DNA from: an uncultured Roseibium sp.
Lineage (GTDB): Bacteria > Pseudomonadota > Alphaproteobacteria > Rhizobiales > Stappiaceae
Direction of reading: 5' to 3'
NCBI RefSeq assembly: GCF_963669205.1
Contig: NZ_OY769915.1
Span: forward strand, 780,001-844,000
DNA length: 64,000 nucleotides
Below the pieces are notes generated by a model. That model worked only from the letters and a program-made list of their open reading frames with translations, did no database searches and was not told the DNA's origin. Positions 1 through 9,138 of this stretch are shown here, piece by piece (within the stretch, counting starts at the first letter, position 1; each line of letters opens with the position of its first letter). The position numbers and the translations under genes were made by a program.

Positions 1-416
1 GCGGCGGATTTGAGGATCGCGTTGGCGAGCACGCCGCCGGACGCAATTGTGACGCCCAAGCCGATTTTTGTCGCGGTGGGAACGACATAGATCGGGATGC
101 TTCCACCTCCGTAGAGGAATGGAGCCGAGGTGCCGGTGGCGGCGACACCCAGCCTTGCACCGCTGCCGAGGAACTGAATGGCCCAGCCTCCGACGGCAAA
201 AGTACAGACGGCGACCGCCCCGGCAATCGCAGTGTTGAGCGCTGTTTGGTACTTGGCTGCAATGTCGTAATACTCGGAAGACAAGCTGTAATAAAATGCG
301 GCGTCATATTCGCTTTTGATGAATTTGTAGCCTGGCTCGAGGTTCTTCAGAAGTGTTCCAGCCACGTAAAGATCTGATAGAGAGTTCAGAAATGCTTCTG
401 TAGTTGCATCTGCCAT
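1..416 (-). CDS. Hypothetical glycine-rich membrane protein, N-terminal part (cut by window start)
   Basis: The reverse strand is open from an ATG at 416 to the window edge, giving 138 codons of an unfinished protein that begins MADATTEAFLNSL. Residues 1–50 are polar with many tyrosines. Residues about 50–70 (AIAGAVAVCTFAVGGWAI) and the last 20 visible residues are hydrophobic and rich in Gly, Ala and Val, so the protein may enter or associate with the membrane. I recognise no family. It diverges from the chemoreceptor at 698 across a 281-base AT-rich gap, so both promoters should lie there. The upstream bases GGAGAT offer a plausible ribosome site. Confidence 0.6.
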   Translation of the reverse strand, partial: MADATTEAFLNSLSDLYVAGTLLKNLEPGYKFIKSEYDAAFYYSLSSEYYDIAAKYQTALNTAIAGAVAVCTFAVGGWAIQFLGSGARLGVAATGTSAPFLYGGGSIPIYVVPTATKIGLGVTIASGGVLANAILKSA

Positions 417-642
417 GGGAATCTCCGCAGAAGTTGTATGATTTTATGGTCTCCTGCCAAAATAAATTAAACCGGAATATTTGGAGAAATTCAACTCACG
501 GAAGGTGGGATGCAGACTGTGCCTTCTTGAATCCGCCGATTTGCGTTCATGAACCCGTCCAGGAAACACGTGTGCGCGATTGCGCAAAATGCCTCAATAT
601 TAGTAATGATGCAGTAAAATAAAATATTATTCATTAACTTTA

Positions 643-660
643 TAATAATAATAATAATAA
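643..660. repeat. (TAA)6 trinucleotide repeat upstream of the chemoreceptor gene
   Basis: Six perfect TAA units run into an A-rich tract, ending about 38 bases before the chemoreceptor ATG. The surrounding 60 bases are strongly AT-rich in an otherwise GC-rich window, so the tract lies in the promoter or leader. Copy-number change could alter promoter spacing, which is an inference. Confidence 0.8.
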
Positions 661-697
661 AAAAGTAAGTTATGAATAAAATGCTTGGAATCGCGAG

Positions 698-2839
698 ATG
701 AAGTTAAGTCTTTCGAAGTTGAGTTTCCGTCTGCCCGCGATCATTTCGGGGTGCGCAGTCTTCGCTGCGATTTTTGTCGGCGCCTTGGCCTATTGGTTCA
801 GCGTATCGAATATCGAAAGACAGGCGGACGAACGGCTGACCGCTCTGGCGAGTGCCCGCGCTGCGGGCCTTGGAAACTACCTTGAAGGCATCGAGCAAGA
901 CTTGACTGTTACGGCCGCGAGCCCGTTCGTGAGCGCGGCTCTTGTCGATTTCGAAAGCGCCTGGAAGGCAATTGACGGCAATCCGGCGCGTGTTCTCCAG
1001 AAGGCCTATATTCACGACAATCCGCATCCGCTGGGGGAAAAGGACGCTCTGTTGAAGGCCGGAAACACGGCCTATGACGAGACCCACGAACGGTACCATG
1101 CCTGGTTCCGCAACATGCTCAAGACCCGCGGTTACTATGACATCTTCCTGTTCTCGGCGGATGGATCTCTGATCTACACGGTTTTCAAGGAACTGGACTT
1201 CGCGACAAATCTCATGACCGGAGAATACCGGGACACCGACCTCGGCAATGCTTTCCGGGCCGCTCTGGACGGCGACGGCAACGGCATCCATTTTTTCGAC
1301 TTCAAGCCCTACGCGCCGAGCGCCGGTGCCCCGGCGAGCTTCATATCCAGGCCCGTCATGCGCGGTGGGAAGACGCTCGGCGTGCTGGTCCTCCAGATGC
1401 CGATCGACAAGATCAATGCGGTCATGTCGGACCCGGCCGGGTTCGGTGAAACCGGGGAAGCGATCCTGATCGGTGCGGACAGGCTGTTCCGGAACGACTC
1501 GGAAAAAACGCCCGCTGAAAATGACATTCTGAAGGCTCGGCTGGACGACGACATCGTGACCCGAGCTCTTTCCGGACAGGTCGGCCATGGGCGACTGGAC
1601 GTGTTCCGTGGACAGACCTTTATCGCTGCATCTGCGCCGCTTGAGTTTCATGGGACGAAATTGGCGGTCGTTGCCGCCGAGGCGGCATCGGAGGTGCTTC
1701 TGCCCGCCCGGCTGCTGGGCATTCAGATCGCAGTCATAAGTGCGGTCATTCTGATCATCATGACAGGTGTGGGCCTTGTCGCCGCACGTGCGATTACGGT
1801 GCCCGTCGGTAAACTGGTTCACAGCGCCGCGAGGCTCGCGGGCGGGGATGTCGATGTCGCGTTTGCCGAGGCAGACCGGAAAGATGAGATTGGCGAGATC
1901 GCCTCGGCGATTGCCGGTTTCCGCGATGGTGTTGCCGAGCAGGCGCGCCTTGCCACGGCACGCGAGGAGGAAGAGCGGCAGCGCGGCGAACGCCAGCACC
2001 GGGTCGAATCCCTCATCATCCATTTCAGGGAACAGTCATCGGACATTCTGGCAGATGTTGAAGCTTCGATGGCTGACATGCAGACGAATGCTTCAGAACT
2101 TTTGGCCACCGCAGAAACCGCCGCCGGTGAGGTCTCGCAGGCGGTGACGGCCACGACGCACGCCTCCGGCAATGTTCAGACCGTGGCCGCTGCCACCGAA
2201 GAGCTGTCGTCTTCGATTTCAGAAATCGGGCGCAGGGTCGAAGAAACCAGCAAGGTGATTTCCGATGCAACCGGCAGGACAAAGGTCAGCACGGAAAAGA
2301 TGGAACTGCTGTCCTCGGGTTCCGCGCGCATCGGCGAGGTGATCGATCTCATTCAGGGTATCGCCGAACAGACCAACCTGCTTGCACTCAATGCGACGAT
2401 CGAGGCCGCACGGGCCGGAGAGGCGGGCAGGGGGTTTGCCGTCGTCGCTGCCGAAGTCAAGGAACTGGCGACGCAAACGTCCAGGGCGACGGATGATATC
2501 TCCAATCAGATTTCGGATATCCAGATCGCAACGGAGCAGGCCGTGGCCGCCATTCAGGGTGTTGCCGAAATCATGATCACGGCGAATGAAAACACGGCAA
2601 CCATCGCCGCCGCCGTGCAGGAACAGGATGCGGCAACAGGCGAAATCAGCCGCAGCGCCGCGGAAGCCTCAACCGGCACGACCGCCGCAAGCGAGAACAT
2701 GTCCAACGTCAGCTCCGCGGTCGAAACGACGTCCTCATCGGCCTGTACCGTCGAGGAGGCGACACGGGACGCATCGGCAAAACTCAGAGCGCTCAACAGC
2801 GCCGTCGCGGAATTCCTGACCGAGGTGGCTGCCGCATGA
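698..2839 (+). CDS. Methyl-accepting chemotaxis protein with periplasmic sensor domain
   Basis: A 713-residue chemoreceptor that would pass ligand binding outside the membrane to CheW/CheA and flagellar control. A first membrane segment lies at about residues 14–34. A periplasmic sensor of about 300 residues follows, with features of Cache/PDC sensors (GYYDIFLFSADGSLIYTV). A second membrane segment is at about 339–361, then HAMP at about 362–415. The signalling domain has the conserved hairpin tip at about 554–590 (EQTNLLALNATIEAARAGE). The ATG follows an AT-rich leader without a strong ribosome site. The ligand cannot be read from sequence, no che gene is adjacent, and the gene appears to be monocistronic. 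Confidence 0.93.
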   Translation: MKLSLSKLSFRLPAIISGCAVFAAIFVGALAYWFSVSNIERQADERLTALASARAAGLGNYLEGIEQDLTVTAASPFVSAALVDFESAWKAIDGNPARVLQKAYIHDNPHPLGEKDALLKAGNTAYDETHERYHAWFRNMLKTRGYYDIFLFSADGSLIYTVFKELDFATNLMTGEYRDTDLGNAFRAALDGDGNGIHFFDFKPYAPSAGAPASFISRPVMRGGKTLGVLVLQMPIDKINAVMSDPAGFGETGEAILIGADRLFRNDSEKTPAENDILKARLDDDIVTRALSGQVGHGRLDVFRGQTFIAASAPLEFHGTKLAVVAAEAASEVLLPARLLGIQIAVISAVILIIMTGVGLVAARAITVPVGKLVHSAARLAGGDVDVAFAEADRKDEIGEIASAIAGFRDGVAEQARLATAREEEERQRGERQHRVESLIIHFREQSSDILADVEASMADMQTNASELLATAETAAGEVSQAVTATTHASGNVQTVAAATEELSSSISEIGRRVEETSKVISDATGRTKVSTEKMELLSSGSARIGEVIDLIQGIAEQTNLLALNATIEAARAGEAGRGFAVVAAEVKELATQTSRATDDISNQISDIQIATEQAVAAIQGVAEIMITANENTATIAAAVQEQDAATGEISRSAAEASTGTTAASENMSNVSSAVETTSSSACTVEEATRDASAKLRALNSAVAEFLTEVAAA

Positions 2840-3253
2840 CGTAAAGGAACTGTGACCGGTTCCGGAGAGAGACTGCAATGCCCCTGGCAGGGCAGGTGAA
2901 TTGGCAAAGGTAATACCTGGACACGTCTTGCAACGATTGCCCCGCAGACAACCGGTCAAACGTCAGGATCCGAAGTTGATGGATACGGCCGATGGATCAG
3001 GTGACCAAAAGGAGGCTCCAGAAAAGGCAATTAGCCCATGGAGATCTCACATTCAGATAATTTTTCTGAAAAAACCTAAGTAATACAGGAATTTGTATGT
3101 GGCGTTAATTGAAAAAGACTAAGTGATTTACTAATCGGAAACGCCAAAATTAAGATTATATTTACCATTTCTACTGCGGATAACAATGATTTTAGAGTTT
3201 TGAAAGGGATCTGAGAGCAGAAATGGAGGATGCAATCTGAAATAGGTGACTCA
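2840..3253. other. Intergenic region without a convincing gene
   Basis: This 414-base gap separates the chemoreceptor from the next gene. The first half is GC-rich and has a small open frame (2901–3083) without family features. The second half (about 3040–3220) is AT-rich and probably carries the promoter of the 3254 gene. I see no clear terminator, tRNA or repeat. Confidence 0.5.
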
Positions 3254-4348
3254 ATGCTGTCTCTTCTCTTAAGGCGAATGCCTCTCCCCTTGATTTTGAT
3301 CTCCCTTTGTCTTTCAAGTCCGTCAAACCACGCGTTGGCCGGGCCGACGCAGGATCGCCTTCAGACTGAAAACGAGCTTGCGACCAGAATAGCGATTTTC
3401 AATGATGTCAAACAGCGGGTACTTGCGAGAGACTTTGAAGGTCTTACCCGCGCGGCGGACCAATATCGGCTTGAGCGAAGCAGGACGCCAAGCGGCACCT
3501 GGAAACTCACTTTTTTCTACGCGGCCCTCTCAAACGAAATATTCGGAGCCGATACCAGGGCCAAAAACTGCGTCAATCATCTTGCGGAATTTGCCCGGGA
3601 TTGGAGAGAGCATGATCCTCTCCATCCGGCGTCCTACCTTGCCGAGGCAGGGTCTTATAGCGAGTATGGCTGGTGTTACAGGGGGACAGGTCCCGGTAAG
3701 GACCTCTCGACGAAAGACTACAGAATTTTCCGCACGAACGTTCTGATTGCGCAGGAAATACTGGAGCAAAACAGAGCCATCGCTTCAATCGACCCGCACT
3801 ACTACGCTTCGCTTATCGACATATACAAAGCGTCCGGAAAGAGCTACGAAAGCATGTATGCCCTGCTGGTTCAGGGGATCCAGTCCGAACCCGGTTATTA
3901 CGCAACTTATTTCAATGCAGCGCATGCGCTATTGCCGCGATGGGGCGGCCGCCGGGAAAGCATTGTTGATTTGGCAGACCTTGCGACCAAAGTCACCGAG
4001 ACGGAAGAAGGTCAAAGCCTTTACGCGCGAATTTATTGGGCACTCGGCGATCTGGACCGTGTCAACCGGACGATGTTCGACTGGGAGCGCGTGATCGCAG
4101 GCATGCACGACGTCATGGATCGTTACCCGGACCGCTGGAACGCGATGTCATTTGCGAAGATGGCTTGCATGAGAGGATGGCCCGCAACGGCGGAAACCTT
4201 CTACAAGATGCTTGGGGAAGACGTTTCAGCACCCGATGAAATCGACGACCGGCGCTGGCTTCAAGAATGGGAAATATGTGGTGAAATGATGCGGCTTCAG
4301 GCAGAGGTTCGAAGCCAGGCGCACCTTTTGAGACAGCTCGGCGAATAA
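3254..4348 (+). CDS. Secreted protein of unknown function, helical, possibly DUF4034/TPR-like
   Basis: This 364-residue protein begins at ATG 3254 with a signal peptide (MLSLLLRRMPLPLILISLC, cleavage likely after ALA near residue 29), so it is exported to the periplasm or anchored outside. An in-frame ATG eight codons upstream is possible but lengthens the signal. The mature part is helical and rich in Trp and Tyr, with repeated patterns such as YFNAAHALLPRWGG and YPDRWNAMSFAKMACMRGW, reminiscent of DUF4034-type or tetratricopeptide-like proteins. That assignment is weak. It is convergent with the LuxR-type gene and seems to stand alone. Function is unknown. Confidence 0.75.
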   Translation: MLSLLLRRMPLPLILISLCLSSPSNHALAGPTQDRLQTENELATRIAIFNDVKQRVLARDFEGLTRAADQYRLERSRTPSGTWKLTFFYAALSNEIFGADTRAKNCVNHLAEFARDWREHDPLHPASYLAEAGSYSEYGWCYRGTGPGKDLSTKDYRIFRTNVLIAQEILEQNRAIASIDPHYYASLIDIYKASGKSYESMYALLVQGIQSEPGYYATYFNAAHALLPRWGGRRESIVDLADLATKVTETEEGQSLYARIYWALGDLDRVNRTMFDWERVIAGMHDVMDRYPDRWNAMSFAKMACMRGWPATAETFYKMLGEDVSAPDEIDDRRWLQEWEICGEMMRLQAEVRSQAHLLRQLGE

Positions 4349-4441
4349 CCGGTTGGCGAATGAAGTCCGGGCAGCGAAGCTGCAATTTGCCGAGAAACCC
4401 ATCGCCCGTCGAATGCGCCCGGTTCCTCGGCCGCCGGGTGG

Positions 4442-5191
4442 CTAGGCGCTCTGGTCCGGCACGCGTTTTTCGCTTTGAAGAAACAGGGCGACGGCTTCGT
4501 CCCGCGTTTCTGCGCCCAGCTTCTGCCGGGCGTTCTTCAGATAAAGCCGGACGCTGGCTTCACTCACCTGGAGTTCGTGGGCAATCTGCTTCGGGCGGAT
4601 GCCGGTCGAGATCAGCTCAAGGGTCTGATACTCGCGCGGGCTGAGCGGCTTTCTGTTTTGCGCATCTGTTTCGAGATTCTGCAGCAGTTCCAGGCGGCGA
4701 TGCGCGATCAGGCAGAACGACTGCAACTGACCGGCAAGCGGCAGGATCTTGCGCTCGAACGCGAATGCGGCGAGCGCGTTGCCGATGATGAAGCCGCCAT
4801 GCCGACCCGTTCCCAGCAGCCGGCACGGGATCCCGAGGCCCGCGCGCCATTCGTAATTGGTCATCTGCGCCACGTAACTGCGGTGCTCGTCGTCGAGATA
4901 ATCTTCGTGATCGCCCAGAAACTCCACGCCGACTTTCGTGATCTCGAACGTCGCACAGCAATGATACAGGAACGGTTCGTTGAACTGGCCCTTTTGCAGG
5001 CGTTTCTCCGGCCAGTTGCCGGGAAGCGTCGAAAGGATCCGCAGGTCGGCAGGCGGGCTGTCCGCATCCGTCAGGTATATTGAGTGTGTGAGGCCAACGG
5101 AGCCTATCGCTTCGCAGAAGAGTTGCCAGACCTTGTCGATACGGGCCGAGGTTTCGATCTTTCGAGCAGCTTCCAGAAAAACGCGGTCCAT
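4442..5191 (-). CDS. LuxR-family transcriptional regulator (possible LuxR solo)
   Basis: A 249-residue regulator when started at ATG 5191 (MDRVFLEAARKIE). A longer start at 5272 adds 27 unconserved residues. Residues about 183–249 form a LuxR/GerE helix-turn-helix: LSPREYQTLELISTGIRPKQ, then IAHELQVSEASVRLYLKNAR. The N-terminal 160 residues have the size and feel of an autoinducer-binding or GAF-like domain (EWRAGLGIPCRLLG, HGGFIIGNA), but its ligand is unclear. No luxI-type synthase lies in the window, so it may be an orphan receptor. It diverges from the unknown gene at 5319 with a 127-base shared promoter region and may control it. Confidence 0.85.
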   Translation of the reverse strand: MDRVFLEAARKIETSARIDKVWQLFCEAIGSVGLTHSIYLTDADSPPADLRILSTLPGNWPEKRLQKGQFNEPFLYHCCATFEITKVGVEFLGDHEDYLDDEHRSYVAQMTNYEWRAGLGIPCRLLGTGRHGGFIIGNALAAFAFERKILPLAGQLQSFCLIAHRRLELLQNLETDAQNRKPLSPREYQTLELISTGIRPKQIAHELQVSEASVRLYLKNARQKLGAETRDEAVALFLQSEKRVPDQSA

Positions 5192-5318
5192 ATCACTTTC
5201 GATATATCGATTCTGACGGCTTGAGACCGCCCCCCGGTTTGCAGCGTAATGCGGACCACGTTTCGAATGCAAAGACTATGTCAGTCCTTACTTTTGTTCA
5301 TGGGAAAAGCGGATCAAT

Positions 5319-6224
5319 ATGAGCGTCCAGAGTGCCTTTATTTCCGACTACAAGAAGATAAGCCCGGTCGTCACCGATCTGATTTTGGGGGCCGACACAA
5401 TTGCGGTCGTGTTTACCGGCGGCCGGTTTCTCTATTGCCCGCCGAGCAAGGAATACCTGTCCTTCTTCCTGGGTGAAGACGGGCATTTCGGTCTCATCCA
5501 CGGCGACTTCGCCAACACGACGGTGGGCGACTGTCTGCGCGTGACCGGCGCGGCCGCCAGGGACCTGAATGTGAACACGGACATCCATCTGCATTTTCCG
5601 AACGGCAGCTGGGATCTGCTGCAGCCGCTCATGGTACGTCACGACCTGGAAGTCCGGCCGCGCTATGACAAGGAAATCGAATACATGCAAAAGGATGGCG
5701 CGATCCGCACCCAAAAGCAGGTGAAGGATCTGGACTTCAAGGCGAAGCTGGAAGCACTGCAGATCGCGACCGTTGATATTGCCGGGGGGATCGCGGCCTG
5801 CATTGCCATCAGCCAGGGCAAGAGCGGTGCCGAGATCCTGCGCGATGCCAAGGCCGCCCAGGCCGCGTTCGCCCTGCTTCAGGGCGCGGCGGCGGCAAGG
5901 GGGGCATCCTTCACGCCGCAGCCGGATATGCCGTCGCCCATGAACGTGAGCCGGGTGACGCGGGTCAACCGGCCGAACGGACATGCGCAGCAACGGCCGT
6001 CGGGCCCGGCCGCAGCCGCCAGAGCACCTGGAGGGCGGGGCAGTCCCCTCAATTTCACCGTCAACGTGCCGAAGGGAAAAACGGTCCAGATCGGCAACCG
6101 TCACTACAAGGAGCACAGGATGTCGAAGGTCAATGTTGTCGTTGAGCAGAGTTCCAATGCGCAGATCCGCGCGAAGGCGGAGGCAACACTTAAGTTTCTG
6201 GAATCGATCCACGGCCCGGCCTGA
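5319..6224 (+). CDS. Hypothetical protein, divergent from the LuxR-type regulator
   Basis: This 301-residue protein has no recognised family. Residues 1–110 look like a compact mixed alpha/beta domain (AVVFTGGRFLYCPPSKEYL). Residues about 125–195 are alanine-rich and helical (KLEALQIATVDIAGGIAACI). Residues about 205–245 are a Pro/Arg/Gly-rich linker, and the C-terminus is again mixed (LNFTVNVPKGKTVQIGN). There is no signal peptide. Start ATG 5319 is preceded by a GGGAAAAG stretch. The divergent LuxR-type gene is the natural candidate regulator, which is inferred from orientation alone. Confidence 0.7.
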   Translation: MSVQSAFISDYKKISPVVTDLILGADTIAVVFTGGRFLYCPPSKEYLSFFLGEDGHFGLIHGDFANTTVGDCLRVTGAAARDLNVNTDIHLHFPNGSWDLLQPLMVRHDLEVRPRYDKEIEYMQKDGAIRTQKQVKDLDFKAKLEALQIATVDIAGGIAACIAISQGKSGAEILRDAKAAQAAFALLQGAAAARGASFTPQPDMPSPMNVSRVTRVNRPNGHAQQRPSGPAAAARAPGGRGSPLNFTVNVPKGKTVQIGNRHYKEHRMSKVNVVVEQSSNAQIRAKAEATLKFLESIHGPA

Positions 6225-6430
6225 GGAGACGGGACCGTTTCCACACGGTTCGCGCAACAACACAGGCACCGTTGCCGCCCGCGGGAACGCCCGCACCGCG
6301 TCCGGCCGCCATCCGGGCGCCAGATCATCACGCATGGGCTGCCGCGAGCACACGCGGCGACGTTGCGCCGTTCATGCTATGTAGGCGCGTGTCCGACGAA
6401 AGGTCCCTCAGTGAAAACAGCACACGCCAG

Positions 6431-7582
6431 ATGACAGACCTGTCCGGTCTCAACGACAAGATCCCCACGTACGGCATGGGCGACGCGGCCGCTTTCGAGC
6501 TGGTGAGCGGCTGGGTGCGTGCGCGCTCGGCTCAACTGGGCCGGCCGGAGGCCTTCGCCCACATGGATCCGGCCCCGTCCGTTGTCGCCGCGCGTCTTGC
6601 CGGGCTGAACGCTGAGTTCAACCAGAACCTGCTCCATCCGGACCTGAGCCCGTTCGCGGGCGAGGCGGAGCGTCTGGTGATCAATTGGCTCTCGCCGTTT
6701 TTCGGAATGAGCGCGGGACACATGTGCGCAGGTTCCACCATCGCCAATCTCGCTGCGCTCTGGTGCGCGCGCGAACACGGGGCAACGCGCGTGGTCGCCT
6801 CGGCCGACGCGCATGTGTCTGTGCCCAAGTGCGCACACATTCTCGGTCTTCCGTTCGAACGTGTCGCGGTCACAGGAACCGGCCGCATGGATATCGGTCT
6901 CCTGCCGAACCTCAAGAACGCGGTCCTTGTCCTGACCGCGGGCACAACGGGCCGCGGTGCGATTGACGATCTGGCTCTCGCGGGCAGGCAACGGTGGCAG
7001 GATGGTGGTCCGGCCTGGGTGCATGTCGACGCCGCCTGGGCCGGTCCTTTGCTCCTGACGAAACATGCCGGCCGCCTTGCCGGGACCGAACGCGCCGACA
7101 GTGTTTCGGTCTCGGCGCACAAATGGCTTTTCCAGCCGAAAGACTCAGGCCTCGTTCTGTTCAAGAATCCGGATGCACAGCAGGCAATCAGTTTCGGCAG
7201 TTCCTATCTGGCAACGCCCAATGTGGGCGTTCAGGGGTCCCGGGGGGCCGCAGGTGTGGCGCTTCTCGGCACGCTTCTCGCCTGGGGGCTGGAAGGTCTT
7301 GCCGAACGCATCGAGCACCTGATGGCCCTGTCGGAAGACCTGGCGGAGAGGCTTGCCGCAGACCCGCGCGTGGAGCTGAAACAGATGCCGGATACCGGCG
7401 TGGTCAACTGGCGCCCGGTAAACGGCAAACCTGAAGAGATCGCCGCCGCCCTCGGCCCAGTTGCCTCGCGCACGGATATCGCCGGGGAGCCCTGGGTCCG
7501 TCAGGTGGCCGCGAACATGCATGCGGATCTGGACGCGGTCTGGTCGCACATCGACACTGTTCTCTCCGGTCGCGGCGGATGA
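6431..7582 (+). CDS. Pyridoxal-phosphate-dependent amino-acid decarboxylase, group II-like
   Basis: A 383-residue fold-type I PLP enzyme. The cofactor lysine is K231 in SAHKWLFQPK, and the cofactor-binding aspartate is D200 in HVDAAWAG, as in aromatic-amino-acid, glutamate and diaminobutyrate decarboxylases. Other family landmarks are MCAGSTIANLAALWCAR near residue 100 and the N-terminal HMDPAPSV substrate-side motif. It is shorter than the 470–500 residues of typical group II enzymes. ATG 6431 fits the family N-terminus; the frame stays open 53 codons upstream, including ATG 6374, but that extension is low-complexity. Substrate unknown. It is convergent with the OmpA-domain gene. Confidence 0.85.
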   Translation: MTDLSGLNDKIPTYGMGDAAAFELVSGWVRARSAQLGRPEAFAHMDPAPSVVAARLAGLNAEFNQNLLHPDLSPFAGEAERLVINWLSPFFGMSAGHMCAGSTIANLAALWCAREHGATRVVASADAHVSVPKCAHILGLPFERVAVTGTGRMDIGLLPNLKNAVLVLTAGTTGRGAIDDLALAGRQRWQDGGPAWVHVDAAWAGPLLLTKHAGRLAGTERADSVSVSAHKWLFQPKDSGLVLFKNPDAQQAISFGSSYLATPNVGVQGSRGAAGVALLGTLLAWGLEGLAERIEHLMALSEDLAERLAADPRVELKQMPDTGVVNWRPVNGKPEEIAAALGPVASRTDIAGEPWVRQVAANMHADLDAVWSHIDTVLSGRGG

Positions 7583-7622
7583 CCGGACCGGGAGAACGAA
7601 TGTCTTCCATTGACCGGTGCCG

Positions 7623-8543
7623 CTATTCGATCGTGATCTCGACGCGGCGGTTCTGCGCCCGTCCGGCCGGAGTGCCGTTGTCGGCGATCGGTTCGCTTTC
7701 CCCCTTGCCGACGACCGAAAAGTCCGGCGCATGGTAGACGCCCTTGCTGACAAACCACTTCTTCACCGCTTCGGCGCGCCGGAGCGACAGTCTCTGGTTG
7801 TAGCCGTCCCGCCCTGTGGAGTCCGCATGCCCTTCGATGGTGACGCTGGGAGCCGTCCGCTTGTTGATCTCGTAGGCGACCGCACCGAGCCGGGAGATCG
7901 CTTCGGGACGCAGATCGTGGCGGTCGAAGCCGAACAGGACGTCCGCCTCCAGACGCACTTTCTTCTTGCCGCGCGGCGGCGGTGCCGGCGGGTCCTCGTA
8001 GGGAATGACCGGGTCATTCCACTCGGGTGTGATCGGGTCATCATGATCGGGCAGGCCGCGTTCGACCTCGTCCCACTTCACGTGGATCAGCCCGTCATGA
8101 ATATCGATGCCGGCGGTCGGCGTGCCGATGCTGTCTTCGTAGCCGAAATCGCCCGAACCGCTGATCGACTTGTAGACCATGAGCGGCTTGGAGTAGCTGG
8201 AATACCCGTCGAGGATGTTCAGGACGAAACCGGATGCATTCTGCCCGCTGAGGGCCTGGATGGATCCGATGACCAGCTGGGCGCGGCGCAGGTTCAGGTC
8301 CTGAAAACTGGTCGGGCGCTTCGACCGCAGATTCTTGTAATAGTATCTGAGGTTCTCGCTGTAGGCCGCCGGAACGACGGACAGGCCCCCGCCGATCCCG
8401 TAGAACGCGATCGTGCAGACATCGTTGGTGTCCCTGTTGCGCAGCTTGTAGTGATAAAATCCGGCAGTGATGATCTCACCGCCCGAGAACGAACGCACGG
8501 GTGCAATCGCCCAGCGCGAAGATGGCTCTGTTTTCCAATCCAT
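7623..8543 (-). CDS. OmpA-domain protein with unusual N-terminal region
   Basis: A 306-residue protein. Residues about 195–305 are an OmpA-like peptidoglycan-binding domain, shown by VLFGFDRHDLRPEAISRLG, IEGHADSTGRDGYNQRLSLR and the final GRAQNRRVEITIE. A Pro-rich linker (PPAPPPRGKKK) precedes it. The first 180 residues have no recognisable signal peptide or beta-barrel and no family I know; they contain Tyr/Ser-rich stretches such as ENLRYYYKNLRSKRP. ATG 8543 is preferred because upstream codons are AT-rich and unlike coding sequence. Lack of a signal suggests a cytoplasmic or specially secreted protein with a cell-wall-binding tail, such as a toxin-like effector (inference). Confidence 0.82.
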   Translation of the reverse strand: MDWKTEPSSRWAIAPVRSFSGGEIITAGFYHYKLRNRDTNDVCTIAFYGIGGGLSVVPAAYSENLRYYYKNLRSKRPTSFQDLNLRRAQLVIGSIQALSGQNASGFVLNILDGYSSYSKPLMVYKSISGSGDFGYEDSIGTPTAGIDIHDGLIHVKWDEVERGLPDHDDPITPEWNDPVIPYEDPPAPPPRGKKKVRLEADVLFGFDRHDLRPEAISRLGAVAYEINKRTAPSVTIEGHADSTGRDGYNQRLSLRRAEAVKKWFVSKGVYHAPDFSVVGKGESEPIADNGTPAGRAQNRRVEITIE

Positions 8544-9138
8544 ATTAACAATCCAAAAATGAACAAACGTAATCCAGCTCAGATGGTATGACGTTTGCGT
8601 CAATTCAAGAGTAGCGGAAGGAGATGCCCGGTAAGATGAAGTGAAATCAAATGTTTGAAACCCGGTAAAGTCCGGCGGACGCTTGTCGGTATGGTGCACG
8701 CATTGCTGTGTGGTTCGGAAAACATTTTCGAACATGTGTCGCTGAGAAGGCGGCATAACTCCGTGCGGTGCCAAGTCAGGAAAAGGGATCGTTTCCCGGA
8801 TTTGTCGTCGTGGTTTGCCGTGAAAGCTGCAAGACCGGGAACCAGCACCTCTTGCAGCTGGAGATCAAAAAAGAAGAAGGATCAGGTGGTTACTTGTTCC
8901 GGCCTTCCGCTGCGCTTCAGCCGGAATGAAAACCTCATTGAATGATGATCGCTTTGCCGGACCCAATTCGGATCAAACCCGACAGCAGCGGGTCGGATGC
9001 GTGCATTCGCTTTTCACACTGCAGGGAATCCGGTTGAGCGGAGAGGCGCCTCTATCGGCACCGGTGCAAGCTTCTCAGGCTCGGTTTCACGAGCGTGAGC
9101 GGGCACCGGCGCTGCAGGTTTGATCAAGGCGCACACAG
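8544..9138. other. Intergenic region with no supported gene
   Basis: This 595-base gap lies between the OmpA-domain gene and the Imm11-like gene. On the reverse strand just after the Imm11-like stop a Pro/Ala-rich frame of about 35 codons (PAAPVPAHARETEPEKLAPV) runs at about 9015–9130 without a convincing start, possibly the tail of a decayed gene. Nothing else stands out. Confidence 0.45.

Noticed and set aside
704..2023. Long reverse-strand open frame (439 codons) over the chemoreceptor gene
   Set aside because: It is the mirror of a GC-rich coding gene, has no family features and runs opposite to a clear chemoreceptor.
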